Source: JALRBM01 sp964477195 (GTDB lineage: Bacteria > Patescibacteriota > Saccharimonadia > Saccharimonadales > Saccharimonadaceae). Taken from it: a stretch of DNA of 64,000 nt. The stretch lies in contig CAYZCX010000004.1 of the NCBI GenBank assembly GCA_964477195.1, positions 18,331 through 82,330 of the forward strand. The letters run 5' to 3'. Positions 44,324 through 52,927 of the stretch are shown here, one piece after another. Numbering within the stretch: position 1 is the first letter of the stretch; each line of letters begins with the position of its first letter. Under the pieces are notes generated by a model, which was not told where the DNA came from, searched no databases, and saw nothing but the letters and a program-made list of their open reading frames with translations. Made by a program: the position numbers and the translations under genes.

Positions 44324-45639
44324 TAGATAACCTCTGTACCACCCATATATTGACGGAGAACTTCCGGCACTCGCACAGAGCCATCTGCCTGTTGGTTATT
44401 CTCCAAAATAGCGATTGGCCCACGACTCAGCGGCAACGCCGTCGCGTCATTTGTATGAACAAGTTCAACCGTTCCGTTTTCACGGCGAACACGAGTTTTC
44501 AGACGACGTGCCTGATAGTCCGTCATGTAATCAGCGGTGTGTGTTTCGCGATATTTGTTTTGTCCCGGTAGCCATGCTTCAATATCAACACCACGTGAAT
44601 TAGGTTTTCCAATATCTGCCGTGCATTTCATAAGAACTTGATACGGGATCTCGAGAAGTTGCATGAGTTTTTCTTGGATTGCAATAAGAAAAAGATGCTC
44701 GTCTTGGCCGTCTTCGGCAACAGTCAAACTTTCCATCTCGAGCTTATCGAACTGGTGCATACGGAACATGCCCTCCATGTCTTTGCCATACGTTCCCGCT
44801 TCGCGGCGAAAACTAGTCGCATACCCAATATAGCGAACTGGCATGTCCTGCTCACTGAGTACTTCATCAGCATGCATGCTCCCCAGTACATGCTCAGCAC
44901 TTCCCTGAAGCCAAAGATCTTCATCTTCGATTTTATACCGATCATCGCGCGGCTCAAGTCGATCCATCGCGTCATAAAGCTCGGTGCGAAGCATGAGTGG
45001 CGGCAAGACTGGCACAAATGGTTTGTGGCTGACATTGAGATTATTTTCAGCAATAATTTGGTCGATAAACGCCTGATCACTCAGCTTATCCATGACAAAT
45101 TGAATAAGAGCAAACTGCAATTTTACAAGATCGCCTTTCAAATAAGCAAACCTGCTTCCTGTTACTTTTGCAGCTCGTTCTTTATCGAGCCAGCCTTTCG
45201 CTGCAGCGAGTTCGGCGTGATTTTTTGGATCGAAGTCAAACGTAGTAGGCTCCCCGACTTTTTTCGCGACGACATTTTCGTCCTCGCTTGCTCCGATAGG
45301 TACGTCGCTTGATGCCATATTAGGAATTTTTTTGAGAAGATCAAAAAAAGATACGTCACTTTCTTTTAGCTCTTCCTCTATCTTTACAAGCTGAATCTTT
45401 ATCTCTTTGCCTTCAGCAATAACTTCAGGAGTTGGTCCTCCTTCATGCCCATGCACCATGTGGTTCATTTGTGAAGCAATTTCGTTTCGTTTTTCGCGGA
45501 GTTTTTCGACACTTTGCTGCAATTCGCGGCGTGAGGAATCGAGGCGAAGAAGCTCATCTATATTTACCTCGTAGCCCTTGTTGTGGGCGTTTTGTTGCAC
45601 CGCATCTGTGTGCTCGCGAATAAAACGAATATCTAACAT
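44323..45639 (-). CDS. serS: Seryl-tRNA synthetase
   Basis: A class II enzyme. The 438 residues have the N-terminal coiled-coil arm (about 25-105) that grips the long variable arm of tRNA-Ser. Motif 2 lies at RYIGYATSFRREAGTYGKD and motif 3 at NDATALPLSRGPIAILEN. The ATG at 45639 is 7 nt from -10 TATAAT (45647-45652), so the mRNA is leaderless, and an upstream start at 45675 would precede transcription. Confidence 0.96.
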   Translation of the reverse strand: MLDIRFIREHTDAVQQNAHNKGYEVNIDELLRLDSSRRELQQSVEKLREKRNEIASQMNHMVHGHEGGPTPEVIAEGKEIKIQLVKIEEELKESDVSFFDLLKKIPNMASSDVPIGASEDENVVAKKVGEPTTFDFDPKNHAELAAAKGWLDKERAAKVTGSRFAYLKGDLVKLQFALIQFVMDKLSDQAFIDQIIAENNLNVSHKPFVPVLPPLMLRTELYDAMDRLEPRDDRYKIEDEDLWLQGSAEHVLGSMHADEVLSEQDMPVRYIGYATSFRREAGTYGKDMEGMFRMHQFDKLEMESLTVAEDGQDEHLFLIAIQEKLMQLLEIPYQVLMKCTADIGKPNSRGVDIEAWLPGQNKYRETHTADYMTDYQARRLKTRVRRENGTVELVHTNDATALPLSRGPIAILENNQQADGSVRVPEVLRQYMGGTEVI

Positions 45640-45693
45640 ATGCCTCATTATACCCCTTACAGTGAATAAATCCACCCCTTGAGCCGGCCGTAA

Positions 45694-46968
45694 CTACTCT
45701 GTTCTGAGCGCTTCAATTGGGTCAAGTTTCGCGGCTTTTCGTGATGGGAAATACCCAGCCAATACTGCGATGACCATAAGACTAACGATAAGAATAATGC
45801 TCGTCAAAGGGTTGAATTGAAGTAATTGTGTTCCCGGTTCAAGATTAAGCGCATTTGCAATGGGCGGATTGAGAAGGCTCGTCAATAGTGCAAAGATCGT
45901 TCCAATTGCCCCACCCAAGAAACCGACCCATGCTGCTTCGTAACGGAATAATCGTCCGACGTCTTTGCGGCGAGCACCCAGTGCTTTCATTAGTCCAATC
46001 TGTTGCGTTCGCTCCAATACGCTAATGTACTGAGTATTTATGATACCGAATACTGAGGCAAGAATCGCGAGGAAGCCAAAGCCGGCCGCGCCCCACTGCG
46101 CTACATTTATAAACTGGAAGAGCGCCTCCTGAATGTCCTGCAGACTAAACACGCTGTATCCGGCATCTTTTATCGCCTGCTTCACAGAAGTAATATCAGC
46201 GGCGCTATTAACACGTGCATCGACGGAAAAGTATGTATTACCCTGACTAGCAGTAGCTTTTTCGAATTCGTATACCTTCTTGCCATCTACTGGAGAAAGT
46301 CGAAGCGTCGGCGAATACTGCAATACGGTGCCTGCTTTTTTATCGACAGCAGCAATGGTATAGGTTTCGTCTTTTGCCTCTGCTTGAAGACCTGGAATAA
46401 GTTGTCGCTTTTCAAAATGGAGCGTGATTGTTTTTCCAATAGCATCCTGGGCATCCTTGAATTGAAGCACCTCCAAGTAATTCTCGGGAATAGTAATTTT
46501 TCCTTCAGGGACTTGGTTATCGGTGAGCGAACCAGCGGCAAGCGGAAGCTCACGACGATCGCCTTTTATGGTGATGTCGGCTTCGTATTTTTTTGCGTCA
46601 CCGGCACGAGTCATATAACTGACGTTGACATTATAGACTGGCGTCACTTCCGCAATATTACTTATCGCCTTAATTTTATCAACATCGCTATCAGTCAGGA
46701 CGCCCTGGCTTGCTGCAGCGCTAGAAGTGCCGTATTCTTTTGGTGTCTTGTTTTCGCCGTCATCAAATTTAGGGAAAACACTCAAATTACGCGCATCACC
46801 ATTGTTTTTTATCAGACTGTCTGTGTAGCTTTGCGTGCCTGCACCTGCCGCAAGTGCAACCGTCACCGTAAATGCACCCACGCTGATGGCGAGACTCGTC
46901 AATAGTGTCCTCGCTTTTGCCTGACGCAAGCTTCGCCCCGCTCGTCTTACAATATCTCGTACTTTCAT
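45694..46968 (-). CDS. ABC transporter permease, MacB/FtsX type
   Basis: The 424 residues have one N-terminal span (about 22-42), a large extracytoplasmic MacB-PCD-like domain (about 45-290) and three C-terminal spans with the FtsX signature (AILASVFGIINTQYISVLERTQQIG, LMKALGARRKDVG). It works with the ATPase gene that overlaps its start by 4 bp. Such systems export peptides or lipids, or act as mechanotransmitters; the substrate is unknown. Confidence 0.92.
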   Translation of the reverse strand: MKVRDIVRRAGRSLRQAKARTLLTSLAISVGAFTVTVALAAGAGTQSYTDSLIKNNGDARNLSVFPKFDDGENKTPKEYGTSSAAASQGVLTDSDVDKIKAISNIAEVTPVYNVNVSYMTRAGDAKKYEADITIKGDRRELPLAAGSLTDNQVPEGKITIPENYLEVLQFKDAQDAIGKTITLHFEKRQLIPGLQAEAKDETYTIAAVDKKAGTVLQYSPTLRLSPVDGKKVYEFEKATASQGNTYFSVDARVNSAADITSVKQAIKDAGYSVFSLQDIQEALFQFINVAQWGAAGFGFLAILASVFGIINTQYISVLERTQQIGLMKALGARRKDVGRLFRYEAAWVGFLGGAIGTIFALLTSLLNPPIANALNLEPGTQLLQFNPLTSIILIVSLMVIAVLAGYFPSRKAAKLDPIEALRTE

Positions 46969-47654
46969 GCGTTCCCTTTCTTTCGTTCAATACGCTCAAT
47001 TTGTCCATCTTTGATGTGAATTCTCATATCACACTTCTCGGCAAGCTCTGGATCATGTGTCACAATAATCAAAGTAATCCCTCGCTTCTTATTATAGTCA
47101 AAAAGCAAATTTTCGATGACCGCACCCGTAGAGGTATCGAGATTTCCCGTAGGTTCATCCGCAAACAAAATCTGTGGATCATTAACAATCGCTCGTGCGA
47201 TGGCAAGCCGTTGTTTTTGACCGCCAGACAGATCTCGTGCACGTGATTTCTTTTTGTCGAGAAGCTCGACAGCCTCAAGCGCCGCGGTGATTTTTTCAGC
47301 GCGTTTATGAACAGGAATCCCAGCAATTTCGAGCGGCAGGCTGACATTTTCCGCACATGTTTCATTAGCTTGGACAAAGAAGCTCTGAAATACAAAACTC
47401 ATTTGATGAGCTCGGAAATTATCGACCTTCTTTGTCGGGAGCTTCAAAATATCTTGACCATTAATGACGACCTCTCCCGTTTCAGGACGATCAAGGCCGC
47501 TCATTGCATGCATTAGTGTACTCTTTCCACTTCCGGATTTTCCAAGAATCGCAACACTCGCCCCATCGGGCACAGTGAAGCTGATATTTTTCAGCGCTAT
47601 AAAAGAATTATGTTTTTTGCCATATGTTTTTGTAATGTTTTTTACCTCTATCAT
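46965..47654 (-). CDS. ABC transporter ATP-binding protein
   Basis: A 229-residue ATPase of the MacB/LolD class: Walker A GKSGSGKST at about 36-44, signature LSGGQKQRLAIARA, Walker B ILFADEPTGNLDTSTG and the His switch VTHDPEL. It pairs with the downstream permease. Four genes (PadR, PspC, ATPase, permease) are joined by 4-bp overlaps or a 9-nt gap, so they form one operon. Confidence 0.95.
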   Translation of the reverse strand: MIEVKNITKTYGKKHNSFIALKNISFTVPDGASVAILGKSGSGKSTLMHAMSGLDRPETGEVVINGQDILKLPTKKVDNFRAHQMSFVFQSFFVQANETCAENVSLPLEIAGIPVHKRAEKITAALEAVELLDKKKSRARDLSGGQKQRLAIARAIVNDPQILFADEPTGNLDTSTGAVIENLLFDYNKKRGITLIIVTHDPELAEKCDMRIHIKDGQIERIERKKGNA

Positions 47655-49255
47655 GATTCATCGCCTCCAATACTAATAGTTATACATGCATCGCTCATAC
47701 TTTTTATCGGCAAAGTCTGGCCGTTAAAGACAAAACTTTTTGAAATACCGGTGAGTTGAATATGCGCTTTCGTGTCCGCAGGACAAGAGCTCAGCGCATG
47801 GACATTCAACGCCGCGACAGTTCCGAGCGTCGCCGCACCGCTTCCTTCACTATACACATCTGTCGTGGAGATACTCACCGCGCCTGCATCCGTCGATGAA
47901 GCATTCTTTGCAGTTATCGAGACATTTTCGTACATCCCTTTTGAAAGAACGACGCTTGCTTTTTCTTCCGATATTATATCGAGGGACTTTTGATTTTCGC
48001 CGGTATAGCTAATGGAAGTTTTTGCCTCGGCCGTTAGCTGTTTTAGCACAGGGCCGTAAATTGTTACGGTCGATTCCTCGCACCAAAGAGCATTGCATGG
48101 ATCTGTTTTTGACTTCGCACCTCCTACTTTCAATGTTGTCCCTTCAATAGAAAGTGACACATCGTGTGTTTTTTGCTTGTCATCCGACACATACCGAGAA
48201 ACTGCCTTTGGCGTGTCACTTGAAACAATGTATCGAATATGGATATCGGGATTCTCCACGACCAAACTATCTATTCCTGATACATTGCCAGGAAGAGAAA
48301 GTTGCTCTTCGTGCGTATTTGCTCTGATGGTATCTCCATAGCGAAGGCTACCGTACTGAGCAAGACCGAGTGCCGTGCCAAACGATATAAGCCCCACTAT
48401 AATGATAGCCGCCATGCTTATTACCACGCGCTTCGTTGCTCGCATCGCAAATGCCATATATGCCGCGAGACTGAATAGCGTTGTCAGCAAAAGTCCGCTA
48501 ATAACCGCGAGAACAAATGAGGCAATGAAAAAACCAGCACCATCACCAATCGGAAAGGACTGATGCGCCCTACCAAATAGAACCAGCGCCAAAACAGAAA
48601 GTGTCAAAGCTGCAGCTCCGAGGGCGCTCATAACACTAAAGATACCGAGCAGTGTTAGCAGTACTTTTCTGCCCTGACCGTCTGAACTTGTGCGATTGAC
48701 TGCCTCACTTTCGTTTAGCTTACGAATCGAAGAAAGCGTGACGGGTAAACCATTCATTTGTAGCTTGTCCGCCGCTGTTTTTATGGGAGGAACAGCGATC
48801 CAAAGCACAATATAAACCAGTAGCGCTGTCCCAAACGATGCAAGCGCAACGATGATAAAGAGAATACGAACCAGTACAGGACTTATCTTAAAGAACGCCG
48901 CGATACCGCTCAGCACGCCGCCCAGTACAGCGTGATCAATGTCGCGAAAGAGTTTACGCGAGGTGTCACCTTCTTGCTCTTCGTCGGGTCCGATCGCTAT
49001 ATCTCCATCACTCATAAAATCACGCGGTGCGCCTAATTGCTCTTCAAGCGCCTTTACATCCTTTGCCGTGATGACTCCCCCGCTTTTCACACCACGTTCG
49101 GCGAGAATCTCCGTCATACGAAGTTCAACATCCTCTAGGATGTCCGCGCCGCTATAGGCCTCGAGCGTTTTAAGGTAGGAGTCAAGCTCACGTTTGGCCT
49201 CCAGCTCAGCCTCGTAAGATACTTTAGCGATATGTATTCGTGTAATTTCTTTCAT
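47651..49255 (-). CDS. PspC-domain membrane protein with beta-rich C-terminal domain
   Basis: The 534 residues have an N-terminal cytoplasmic part with DUF1700-like helices, then a PspC domain (KLFRDIDHAVLGGVLSGIAAFF near 101-122 plus two spans), further spans around 200-315, and a C-terminal DUF2807/4097-like beta-solenoid region (about 340-534). PspC proteins sense envelope stress. The context suggests a PadR-controlled envelope-stress transporter. Confidence 0.82.
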   Translation of the reverse strand: MKEITRIHIAKVSYEAELEAKRELDSYLKTLEAYSGADILEDVELRMTEILAERGVKSGGVITAKDVKALEEQLGAPRDFMSDGDIAIGPDEEQEGDTSRKLFRDIDHAVLGGVLSGIAAFFKISPVLVRILFIIVALASFGTALLVYIVLWIAVPPIKTAADKLQMNGLPVTLSSIRKLNESEAVNRTSSDGQGRKVLLTLLGIFSVMSALGAAALTLSVLALVLFGRAHQSFPIGDGAGFFIASFVLAVISGLLLTTLFSLAAYMAFAMRATKRVVISMAAIIIVGLISFGTALGLAQYGSLRYGDTIRANTHEEQLSLPGNVSGIDSLVVENPDIHIRYIVSSDTPKAVSRYVSDDKQKTHDVSLSIEGTTLKVGGAKSKTDPCNALWCEESTVTIYGPVLKQLTAEAKTSISYTGENQKSLDIISEEKASVVLSKGMYENVSITAKNASSTDAGAVSISTTDVYSEGSGAATLGTVAALNVHALSSCPADTKAHIQLTGISKSFVFNGQTLPIKSMSDACITISIGGDES

Positions 49256-49264
49256 AGTCCTTCC

Positions 49265-49609
49265 TTATAGCTTCTTCAACGTTACGTTTAGCGTGGCGAT
49301 CTTTTTGGTGACATGGCGCATAACTTCATCTCCGTAATCGGTGATTTTATAATACTTACGAGGCGGACCTTGTTCAGACTCCTGCCATTCATGCATCAGC
49401 AACCCGTCTTTTTGCAAACGACTTAATAACGGATAAATCGTGCCCTCTACGACCACCAGTTCCGCTTGACTCAGTCGTCGAATAATGTCACTTGTGTACA
49501 TCGGCTGCGCGCTACAAACCTTTAACACACAGTAGGCCAAAAAACCTTTTTTTAGCTGAATAGCTAATTGCTCGGCGTACTCTTCGCTTGCCTTATTTTT
49601 ATCTGACAT
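49265..49609 (-). CDS. PadR-family transcriptional regulator
   Basis: A 114-residue winged-helix protein: LKKGFLAYCVLKVCSAQPMYTSDIIRRL, then EGTIYPLLSRLQKDGLL and the wing PPRKYYKITDYGDEV. PadR repressors control transporters and stress genes and usually their own promoter. Here a 14-bp palindrome covers the -10 to start region. It leads the four-gene operon. Confidence 0.94.
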   Translation of the reverse strand: MSDKNKASEEYAEQLAIQLKKGFLAYCVLKVCSAQPMYTSDIIRRLSQAELVVVEGTIYPLLSRLQKDGLLMHEWQESEQGPPRKYYKITDYGDEVMRHVTKKIATLNVTLKKL

Positions 49610-49644
49610 AGTTCTATGTTATACAAGGTACTATTTTTTGTCAA
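49606..49644 (-). promoter_or_regulatory. Promoter and PadR operator candidate
   Basis: On the minus strand: -35 TTGACA (49639-49644), 17-bp spacer, -10 TAACAT (49616-49621), then 6 nt to the ATG. The palindrome ACATAGTTCTATGT (49606-49619) spans the -10 and the start codon. ACAT/ATGT half-sites are typical of PadR operators. Confidence 0.65.
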
Positions 49645-49654
49645 CTAGTGACTC

Positions 49655-49681
49655 ATAAAAAAACGCCGCATTGTCGCGGCG
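49655..49681 (-). terminator. Terminator of the FMN reductase gene
   Basis: A 6-bp GC stem (49664-49669 with 49676-49681) is followed on the minus strand by a run of seven T. It shields the PadR operon from the upstream gene. Confidence 0.9.
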
Positions 49682-49705
49682 CTCCTTAGACTATAGTTGC
49701 TATTT

Positions 49706-50245
49706 TTAGCCGTGGATCCAGCCAGCAAAAGCATGCATGTACTCACGGAAGTTCTTCTCCCAGCGCTCGCTTAGTACGTTTCCCTCTTCGTCAAAGACCT
49801 CATATGCGCCGGCAACGTAGACTTCTGGCAGTCCCATTACTTTCGCATTTTGGAAAAGCATAATATGCCGGAGATCGCTCTGTGCAACAGCAGTTCCGAC
49901 TGGCCCCATTGAAGACCCGACAATACCAACCGGTTTTCCAGTAAAGGCCGACTGACCATACGGGCGCGATGTCCAATCAATTGCGTTTTTTAGCACACCT
50001 GGGACACTTCGATTGTACTCGGGCGTGACAAATAACACACCGTCTGCTGCTTCGATAGTTGCCTTGGCTCTCTGTACGGCCTCTGGCATCCCGGCGTTCT
50101 CGATGTCTTCACTGTACAGAGGGAGATTGATGTCGATATATTCAAACTCCATCCCCTCTGGAGCAACCTTCTCTAAGCTACGTGCAAGTGCTTTATTACT
50201 TGATTTTTCGCGCAAACTCCCTACAAATACGGCAATTTTTACCAT
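49706..50245 (-). CDS. NADPH-dependent FMN/quinone reductase
   Basis: A 179-residue flavodoxin-fold enzyme: VFVGSLREKSSNKALARSL near residues 6-24 and FVTPEYNRSVPGVLKNAIDW near 76-95 are the FMN-binding signatures of the ChrR/YieF/azoreductase family. It reduces quinones or azo compounds with NAD(P)H. A 23-bp palindrome overlaps its promoter. AGAGAGG lies just upstream of the ATG. Confidence 0.92.
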   Translation of the reverse strand: MVKIAVFVGSLREKSSNKALARSLEKVAPEGMEFEYIDINLPLYSEDIENAGMPEAVQRAKATIEAADGVLFVTPEYNRSVPGVLKNAIDWTSRPYGQSAFTGKPVGIVGSSMGPVGTAVAQSDLRHIMLFQNAKVMGLPEVYVAGAYEVFDEEGNVLSERWEKNFREYMHAFAGWIHG

Positions 50246-50260
50246 GTGTCCTCTCTTTCA

Positions 50261-50283
50261 TTTACTATACTTAGTATAGTAAA
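50261..50283. promoter_or_regulatory. Palindromic operator candidate at the FMN reductase promoter
   Basis: Arms TTTACTATAC (50261-50270) and GTATAGTAAA (50274-50283) are perfect around TTA, and TATACT on the minus strand could serve as -10. A redox-responsive MarR/HxlR-type repressor is a plausible ligand, since such regulators control quinone reductases; no such gene is nearby. Confidence 0.5.
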
Positions 50284-50348
50284 CTTATTCGACTATTACA
50301 AGCAAAAAGCCTCCTCAGAAGAATTCCGTCAAAAAAATCTAGCTATTT

Positions 50349-51854
50349 TTACTTTTCTAGTGTCACATCAGGATAAAGTGCACGAGTCGTTTCATCGATT
50401 TCGGAACGTAACTGTGGGAATGGCACGCCCTCGCGAGCAGTCACACCTTCAAAAATCCAGAAAAGTCGTTCGCTATAGCTAAACCCACACGCTGGCGGCA
50501 TGCCGTACTCAAGCATCTCGACAAAGTCGATGTCGAGCATCATCGCCTCCTCATCACCTGCTTCACGCATTGCCTGCTGTTCCTTGAAGCGGTTTAGCTG
50601 ATCAATCGGATCATTAAGTTCACTAAAATTATTCCCAAGCTCCGATCCAGCAATAACCGGCTGGAAACGTTGTGTCGTGCGAGGATCATCGACATTTGTT
50701 TTAGCAAGAGGACTGATAAATAGCGGCGTATTGATGAGCCAAATAGGCCCCGCAACATCTTTTCGAATATTCTTCCAAAGCTTATCGATACCTCGTGCCT
50801 TATTATCAGCTTTTTCTACCTCAAGCTTATTGTCCTGAAGCGCTTTTTGGACGTCTTCAAGACTGCACTCATAGATATCAAGTCCATAGCGTTTTTTGAT
50901 TGTTTCTGCGTAGTCCCAATGTTCCCATTCTTTGTCCAGATCGATGTCAAATTTACCTAGATGAAACTGCAACGTACCGAATGTCGTCTTTAGCACGTGC
51001 TTCATGAGATCTTCCATGAAGCGAATACCCTGTTTCCAGTCAGCATATGCCCAATAAAATTCCATAGCCACGTGCTCGGGCAAATGCTCGTCACTATAGT
51101 TTTCATTGCGAAATCGCGGACCTATATCGTAAACTTTTTCAAAACCCGCACCAAGCAAGCGCTTGAGTGGAAGCTCGTGACTTATGCGCAGATAAAAATC
51201 CTGATCGAGCGCATCCATATGAGTCACAAAAGGATTCGCATCTGCGCCACCCGTTGTATGCTCGAGGACCGGCACATTAACCTCGACAAAATCATGCTGG
51301 TTTAAGTAATCACGCGTTGCCTGCCAAAATTTACTTCGACGCACAAATCGTTCACGCACATCATCATTGACACTCATATCAAGATATCGACGGCGCAAAC
51401 GTTCTTCTTTGTTGGTAAGCTCCGTAGGTGTCGGGCGCAGACTCTTGGTCAAAAGACGAAGTGTTTTGACTGTTACCGAGATTTCACCTGTTTTTGTTTT
51501 AATTACCTCACCCGTAGCTTCGACAAAATCCCCCGTATCAAGAAGTGGTAACTCGTTCATCCCAAGGATACCCTTGTCTGCATCAAGCTCGCTGACATCG
51601 CCATAGCGAAGGAAGAGCTGCAACTGACCCTTGGCGTCTTTTAAGACAATAAATGCGAGTTTCCCAAACTTGCGAATACCTATTACTCTTCCGGCCACGG
51701 TTACTTCCGTCCCTTCGGTCGTCTCGAAATTATTGGCTATTTCTGCCGTATAATGAGTTCGGTGACTTTCTGCCGGGTAAGCGTCGAAACCAAGGCTTTT
51801 GAGCGTTTCTAACTTTCGTAATCGCTCATCGCGGTAATCTTGTAATGTTGCCAT
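50349..51854 (-). CDS. lysS: Lysyl-tRNA synthetase (class II)
   Basis: The 501 residues comprise the anticodon-binding OB fold (about 50-140: EVTVAGRVIGIRKFGKLAFIVLKDAKGQLQ) and the class II core: motif 2 FRNENYSDEHLPEHVAMEFYWA and motif 3 PACGFSYSERLFWIFEG. Motif 3 is slightly unusual: the usual GIDR has become YSER. It charges tRNA-Lys. Confidence 0.93.
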   Translation of the reverse strand: MATLQDYRDERLRKLETLKSLGFDAYPAESHRTHYTAEIANNFETTEGTEVTVAGRVIGIRKFGKLAFIVLKDAKGQLQLFLRYGDVSELDADKGILGMNELPLLDTGDFVEATGEVIKTKTGEISVTVKTLRLLTKSLRPTPTELTNKEERLRRRYLDMSVNDDVRERFVRRSKFWQATRDYLNQHDFVEVNVPVLEHTTGGADANPFVTHMDALDQDFYLRISHELPLKRLLGAGFEKVYDIGPRFRNENYSDEHLPEHVAMEFYWAYADWKQGIRFMEDLMKHVLKTTFGTLQFHLGKFDIDLDKEWEHWDYAETIKKRYGLDIYECSLEDVQKALQDNKLEVEKADNKARGIDKLWKNIRKDVAGPIWLINTPLFISPLAKTNVDDPRTTQRFQPVIAGSELGNNFSELNDPIDQLNRFKEQQAMREAGDEEAMMLDIDFVEMLEYGMPPACGFSYSERLFWIFEGVTAREGVPFPQLRSEIDETTRALYPDVTLEK

Positions 51855-51912
51855 ATCTCTAACACTTTACCATAGCTTTTTTACTGGCGCTACAGTTGCT
51901 TCACATTGTATA

Positions 51913-51941
51913 TTGACTTTGCATAAGCATTATGATAGAAT
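51913..51941 (+). promoter_or_regulatory. Promoter of the 52-kb plus-strand gene
   Basis: -35 TTGACT (51913-51918), 17-bp spacer, -10 TAGAAT (51936-51941), 10 nt before the ATG at 51952. Confidence 0.75.
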
Positions 51942-51951
51942 TGCACTAAAT

Positions 51952-52347
51952 ATGGCAGTCCTCAACGTCGGCAACCACCTCCCCTCTCTCGTCGAAAGAC
52001 TCGCATCTCGCGAACCTCTCCAGGCGGTAAAAAAAATTGGCCACGAAGTAGTGACGGGCGCATTGACAGCTCGCAAGGTTTCCAAACTCGAATTTAGTGG
52101 TCGCCACGCGCTGAACGAAAGTGATCCTAGAGGAAGAACTACCCATGAGCTCGGCGTGACGGCACTTCGCCTTCCTTTCACCAAGGCAGCCGAGCATACG
52201 CCTCACTCTCCTGATAAACCAGGCGCAAAGTCTGTCGCTGTCATCCAAGAATCTGTTGAAGCCGCCAGGCTCCAACAAACACCCGGACTCGATCCGGACT
52301 ATCTCTACGGTCACCCGGACATCACACCAAAAAGAACGTCGCGATAA
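51952..52347 (+). CDS. Unknown protein (131 aa)
   Basis: A soluble, Pro-, His- and basic-residue-rich protein without known motifs. An N-terminal helix (LPSLVERLASREPLQAVKKIG) is followed by a long region with little predicted order and a C-terminus PDITPKRTSR. The ATG at 51952 is placed by the near-leaderless promoter. An upstream frame start at 51913 would include the -35 box. Confidence 0.55.
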   Translation: MAVLNVGNHLPSLVERLASREPLQAVKKIGHEVVTGALTARKVSKLEFSGRHALNESDPRGRTTHELGVTALRLPFTKAAEHTPHSPDKPGAKSVAVIQESVEAARLQQTPGLDPDYLYGHPDITPKRTSR

Positions 52348-52360
52348 TGCGACGTTCTTT
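52331..52360. terminator. Bidirectional terminator between the unknown gene and greA
   Basis: A 12-bp perfect stem (52331-52342 with 52349-52360) with A- and T-runs on either flank. Confidence 0.9.
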
Positions 52361-52377
52361 TATTTTGCGAAACCCGA

Positions 52378-52833
52378 CTATCCTATCTTAACGATTTCGT
52401 ATTCGATTTCACCCTTTGGCGTGTTAATAGTTGCATGATCACCGACTTTTTTACCCATAAGTGCAAGACCGATTGGGGATTCATTACTGATCTTTCCCTC
52501 AAGCGGATCCGCTTCAACGGGACCTACCACGGTATAATTAACTGTCTTTTTGCCAGTACGAAGTTCGACTTTGCTACCAAGTGATACCTTGGTCTTACTT
52601 CCACCTTTAATAAGCTCTGCATTCAGGAGGATATCTTCAATCTCGGCAATTCGACTCTCAACAAGTCCTTGTTCTTCACGAGCACTATCGTATTCGGCGT
52701 TTTCGCTCAAGTCACCGAAGTCACGTGCTTCGGCAATCTAGTCAGCTATAGCGCCACGACGGCTCTTTAATTCATCGAGCTCTACTTCAAGCTCTTTTTT
52801 ACCTTCGTCGGTGATCTGGTATAGCTTCTTCAT
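52378..52833 (-). CDS. greA: Transcription elongation factor GreA, interrupted by TAG
   Basis: GreA rescues backtracked RNA polymerase by stimulating transcript cleavage. From the ATG at 52833 the frame gives MKKLYQITDEGKKELEVEL...GAIAD, then TAG at 52738-52740 (codon 32), then IAEARDFGDLSENAEYDSA to the normal end. The total would be 151 residues, the usual length. The stop replaces a residue in the N-terminal coiled coil. A one-base change (CAG, AAG or GAG to TAG) or a sequencing error would explain it. An ATG inside (52710) gives only 110 residues. Confidence 0.9.
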
Positions 52834-52874
52834 TATTTTATTCTTTCCTTTTCTCTCTTCATTATAGCGCATAG

Positions 52875-52901
52875 ACTATATGTGTATACGCTACATATAG
52901 T
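52875..52901. promoter_or_regulatory. Inverted repeat at the greA promoter
   Basis: Nine-bp arms ACTATATGT (52875-52883) and ACATATAGT (52893-52901) flank a 9-nt spacer, just upstream of a minus-strand -10 TATAAT (52861-52866). It overlaps the -35 region, so it could be an operator. It might also act as an AT-rich terminator of proS. Confidence 0.45.
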
Positions 52902-52927
52902 GTAGGGTCATTGAATTTCTCCTACAA

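Noticed and set aside
44638..45312. A 224-codon plus-strand frame
   Set aside because: It mirrors the serS coding region and has no ribosome-binding site or known motif.
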